Assembly (NCBI GenBank): GCA_963082975.1
Contig: OY720346.1
Span: 19,958,720 to 20,022,719 of the forward strand
Direction of reading: 5' to 3'
DNA: 64,000 nucleotides
DNA from: Labia minor
Taxonomy: Eukaryota > Arthropoda > Insecta > Dermaptera > Spongiphoridae
The notes beneath the pieces are model-generated. The model worked only from the letters and a program-made list of their open reading frames with translations. It had not been told where the DNA came from and ran no database searches. A program made the translations under genes and the position numbers. This document shows, piece after piece, positions 59,800-64,000 of this stretch; within the stretch, counting starts at the first letter, position 1; every line of letters starts with the position of its first letter.

Positions 59800-60284
59800 A
59801 CTATCTCGCAATTTAAATTGGATTAAATAACATATAATATATGTAAATTAAATTTATTTAATTATAAATTAAAATTAATAAATAATATTTATTAAACCAG
59901 CGCTGTTGGCTTTTTGTTGATGGCACCACGTCACGTGTTGGCGCGTGATTTGCAGTGTTAAAAAATTAATTCCGGTGCTTTCAGCAGTTTTATACAATTT
60001 TTACGGTCACTTTAGAGAAAAAAAAATCAAAACGTTGTAGGTGACCCTCTTCCAGTTGAGCTACATTTCTCAAAAGTTGATAGAAAACTACGAATTTTGA
60101 ATAATGCCCGTATACCAAATTTCATATTGCTAGCTCAAACCGTTTTTGCGTAATCTTGTCTACATACATACACATACACACAGACATTTTTCTCAACCTT
60201 AGTGAAAATGATTCAGGAACCTTTAAAACGTTAAACCTTTAATCGAAAATTTTCGTGATCGCAATACTATCTCTGGCGAGATAG
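59800..60284 (-). mobile_element. Non-autonomous element family C, copy 4
   Basis: Shortened internally but with both ends: ACTATCTCGCAA at the left and the hairpin ACTATCTCTGGCGAGATAGT at 60265-60284. It lies downstream of the BTB-PHR gene, outside the CRAL-TRIO locus, showing the family is dispersed. Confidence 0.75.
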
Positions 60285-60506
60285 TAAAAATATATAAGGT
60301 ATTAGAAAATAAACAAATAATAAAGTTAGTTAATTTTTTAATTTACACTATTATTAAGAGATATACTTTAAAATCAAATATTATATACATAAAATATATG
60401 AACATGCTTAACTATTATATAATTAAGTACATGAATAAATTTATAGATTCTTTAAAGAAAGATATTATAGTGAGATATATTTATAAACACATCTTTTTTT
60501 CTAAGA

Positions 60507-63500
60507 TCATATTTGAAATATAATTGATCTAATTAGTCCATCACGAATTGAATCAGCTGGTTGTCCAACACAAAAATTAAAAAATTCCATATCACCTTGG
60601 ACTCTCGTAGAAGAACTAGAACCCATGGGATACCTAAAAATAAATAAATTATGAAAATAAAGAGTACAAAGACAAATAGATAATGATTTAAGTTGTAATT
60701 GAAAGTAGATAAATAGAAAAATTTAATAATCTTACCATCCCATTTTATTCAGAACGACTCCAACTCGATAAACCTTATGCCTTTGAATATAAACAGGCCT
60801 ATTAAAACAAATTTCAATAAGAGATCCATAAGAAACACGAGTTGTATAATGGGTATATGTAAGTCGACTTCCTTCGGAATCGAGTAAATGTGCGTAAAGA
60901 AGTTCTGTGTAACTTAATCCGTTAATATCATTCATATTTGAACGATGATCTGCTAAAACTTGTGTTGGGACCTAAAAAGTTGGAGAAAAATATTTGTTAA
61001 ATCAAAATAATCAATTTTAAGAAAAAGTTATTTTCCAATTATTTTAATGTCTTATAAAAATCAATTAAGATGTTAAGTCATATGTATGAAATATATAATT
61101 AATGGATTTAAAAAAATAGAGCATTTATAATAAGGTGAATTATACATTTTTTATTTTGTATAATAATAAAATACCTGAATTCCAAGGACGCAAATATTTC
61201 TATCTACACTAAAACTGACTGCACAATCAAGAATAGATGTATTTAAACAGTGAGGTTGATGTTGTATATTACGTATACAATACATTCTATTGTTATCGCC
61301 TGTAATATGAAAAGCATTTGAAGAAACTTCAACGGAAGTAGAAGGACTATTAGAAATTTCTGTAGGGGTGTCTGATTTCGGAGGCGGTGCAGGTGATAAA
61401 CGACTGTAAAGTGAAAATATACATTTTTCATTAGCTAAATAAATTTTATAATAAATATACAATTTTGAAAATATATATTATTATTATTTAGAATATATAT
61501 ATTAAGGAAAAATCAAATTCTAGAAGATTAAAGAATTAATCAAATCTTTAGAGAATATTATGTTAAAGATATAGAGAGTAAAACATTTTTTGATATTTAA
61601 TTTATGAAAAAATAATTAAATGTATATTTAAAATGTAGATATTTAGTTTGTTTGTTTTTAAAGTTATCCAATCTTAAAATGCATTGAGCCATCTTAATAA
61701 TATTTATTCGTACTTATTTATTCCCTCCAATTCTTTAAAGTGAATTAGATTAAACAATTTATAATTTAAATCCTGTTATCAAAGAGGAGAATGGTAGATC
61801 TATGTATTATTTAAGGTAAATAAATAAAAATAAAAAAAGTATGTTGATATTTATTCAAATAAAATAAATAATAATAAATATAATATACTTTTCTTTCAAT
61901 TACTTAAAGACTTAAAATTCAGTATTTAAATATATGTACAATGAAAAAGGTGCCACTCTTGGTAATAATTAATAAAAAATAAAAATAATTATTATTTTTT
62001 TATGAAAACACATTGTTAAATAAAAATTATTTCACAATATATTATCTTAACCATTTATAAATTTGAAGATAAATGAAAAATAAATAGCACCCTGTCAAAA
62101 AAAATAATTACAACAATTACATCTCTGAAGATTTAATTACATGAAATTATTTATAATAAACTCTTTAGTTAACTTAAAACACTACACACAATTTTATTAC
62201 TAAATACACTAAATAGTAAATCACAATCTAGCATAAAAGCATATAAATATAAATAAAAAGAGGAAAAAATTTTACAAACTTTTTTCTAAAAGTTTCAAAT
62301 AAAATCCATCGATTTTACTAGCTCTGAAGAATTGAAATAGTCATTAAACATATAATTTAAAATAAATAATTGATTAAATAAATAAATTAAAATATATATA
62401 AAACTCACGCTATCAAATATTTCCTTGGTCGATCATTTGTAGAAAATCCTTCAGGAAGTGGTAGAGACGGGGTGTTTGTAGAACTTATATGGAGAAGAAG
62501 AGCAAAAGATTCATCCTAAAAATTAAATTTATTCAATTTCATAAAATTAACCATTAATTAAATAAATTATGTGTCTTTCACCAAACTTTTTTTAATAATG
62601 TAAATACATTTTACCTGAGTAAGAAGTTTAGATTGAGCTGGTCCTTCAGCAAATTCTGCTGGTTTCATTGTAAGGAATCTTATTAATGGGATCAAAGTAG
62701 AAGTTACAGATCGAAATGATTTTGGATCATCCAGAGAAAGACCTTGTGTAAGAAAAAAATTTTTTATTGCAATTTCATTTTTGTTATAAATCTTATATTT
62801 AATTATTTTTGCAATTTTTTCAAATATACCAACCTTTTCTAGAGCATTCTCTTTCTGACCAACGTTCAACAGCACGAAATAATTGTAATTCGGAATCAAT
62901 TGAAAGCTCATCTTGTTCAAGAATTGTAGCTAATGTACCTACTTCTATCTCTTCAAAAGATACTTCAGATAAAACTAAAATCGTCTCCCAACGTATAACC
63001 TGTTGGATAATTTTTAATTATTCTAGTAATAATATATAATTACTTACTTATATCTTTAAATTACCTGTAAACATTTATCAATAAGATGAGGTTCCTCAAA
63101 AAGTTTAGCAAATTCCAACGCTCGGCATGCATTACTTGCTGTTATGTCCTTAAATAAATAATTAGTGCAATGTTGTACCAGATAAGGTAACATGTATTTT
63201 TTAGCTGCATAACAAAGTTCACAGGCTTGATCAAAGGAACTTAATTTGATGTTGTCTGTATAAATATATCTGAAACAATTATAAATTAAAAATGATTACA
63301 TTATTTAACTTTCTATTCTTTTATTTGGAATTAAAAAAACACGGCTGCTTTAGATTCATTATTACTGAACTTGAATGTGTATTAGTTTTGTGGATAAGCC
63401 CATAAAATAAAAATAAACATAAACAGTAATAAATTAAAATCTCATCATTTTTAATTAGAAAAGTGTTGAATCTTTTTGTAAAACCTCAATCTCAAATGAA

Positions 63501-64000
63501 TGACAGGTGTTTGTTTACGTTTTTTTTAATCTTATACTGTGATGTATTATTCTAGTTAATTAAATTATAAAGTAATAATAAAAGATACTTATTTAAAATG
63601 AATTAATGATAATTCTAATATTTGTAGTCATATTATACAAAATTTGATATATAATCGATCTTTTTTTGTTTATATGTTTAGGATAAAAAAATGAAGAATA
63701 ATGGTAATTTTTACTGTAAGAGAGCTTTGAAGGCATCTGGTTGGACATCTAAAATAGGAATAGTGGATTGTTTTTCTGCAATTCCCCCATAGAACATAGC
63801 TTCAAAAACTGGAGATGCCATTGCAAGAAAAAGTTTATGTCCTCGTACCTCCTAAAGAAAAAAATTAAAGATGAGTCTTTTTGTCAAGTTTTTTTGATTT
63901 TTATTATTTACTAACCTCTTGAAATGGCTCTATTCCCACTCGAAATGAACAATCTGACCATAATGATGTTTTAAGTAAATGTTCTCCACGTAAATTAACT
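60507..64000 (-). CDS. BTB-BACK-PHR domain protein (BTBD1/2/3/6 group), 3' part
   Basis: Exons seen (minus order): beyond 64000-63916, 63851-63715, 63269-63065, 62999-62834, 62742-62615, 62515-62409, 61403-61175, 60971-60736, 60633-60507; phases agree. The BTB domain spans the first two (SDCSFRVG, then GHKLFLAMASPVFEAMFYGG and QPDAFKALLQYIYTDN). The BACK domain follows (CYAAKKYMLPYLVQHC, FAKLFEEPHLIDKCL, FRAVERWSEREC). After a Pro/Ser-rich linker, the C-terminal PHR domain has SFSVDRNICVLGIQV, RPVYIQRHKVYRVGVVLN and FFNFCVGQPADSIRDGLIRS. In the family, BTB binds Cullin-3 and PHR is a beta-sandwich for partners, so this is a likely ubiquitin-ligase adaptor. It is diverged enough that I do not assign BTBD6 or BTBD2. 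The start codon is outside the window. Confidence 0.85.

Noticed and set aside
1-64000. tRNA or rRNA genes
   Set aside because: I looked for conserved A/B boxes and rRNA cores and saw none that would fold convincingly; a tRNAscan-SE run would be needed to be sure.

Overview
Strongly AT-rich, intron-containing eukaryotic DNA, very probably from an insect. The genes, the errantivirus-like element and the Jockey-type, mariner and hAT relics fit that; a parasitoid hymenopteran is possible but unproven. There are five host genes. Three are complete single-copy housekeeping genes. One is a complete lipid-binding gene with a truncated tandem paralogue, and one runs off the right edge. I rebuilt exons by eye from splice sites and reading phase; for every complete gene the exon lengths sum to an uninterrupted frame.

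Region 1-22 kb is a duplicated and heavily transposon-loaded locus. A seven-exon CRAL-TRIO (Sec14-like) gene lies on the minus strand from 19373 to 9949 (319 aa). A second copy, exons 1-3 only, lies at 2700-773 and continues beyond the left edge. Blocks of near-identical DNA join the two loci, and one of them has placed a second copy of exon 1 upstream of the left gene. Introns and spacers hold a solo LTR, LINE fragments, hAT-like fragments, a foldback element and two families of roughly 0.5-0.6 kb non-autonomous elements.

Region 22.1-28 kb is a complete insertion of a non-autonomous errantivirus-like LTR retroelement on the minus strand. It has two 702-bp LTRs with no difference I can see, a CTTT target duplication, a serine-tRNA-like primer site and a polypurine tract. 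One 748-codon frame joins Gag to a coiled coil and then to the tail of integrase, and an Env-like frame with a membrane anchor follows. Protease, reverse transcriptase and RNase H are missing. This is the most unusual object in the window.

Region 28-34 kb holds more relics: a mariner 5' half, a hAT-like element with an 8-bp target duplication and a possible LTR remnant. Region 34-42 kb has IWS1 (plus strand, 10 exons, 841 aa, an unusually large RS repeat) convergent with RRP41/EXOSC4 (minus strand, 4 exons, 252 aa). Region 42.3-44.9 kb is a nest of mariner and LINE pieces, and 44.9-49.1 kb is AT-rich DNA without visible genes. Region 49.1-57.7 kb is the FIP200/RB1CC1 autophagy scaffold (minus strand, 20 exons, 1155 aa). 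Region 60.5-64 kb is the 3' part of a BTB-BACK-PHR gene.

The host genes do not form one pathway. IWS1 acts in RNA polymerase II elongation, RRP41 in RNA decay, FIP200 in autophagy initiation and the BTB-PHR protein probably in Cullin-3 ubiquitin ligation. The CRAL-TRIO pair probably binds small lipids.
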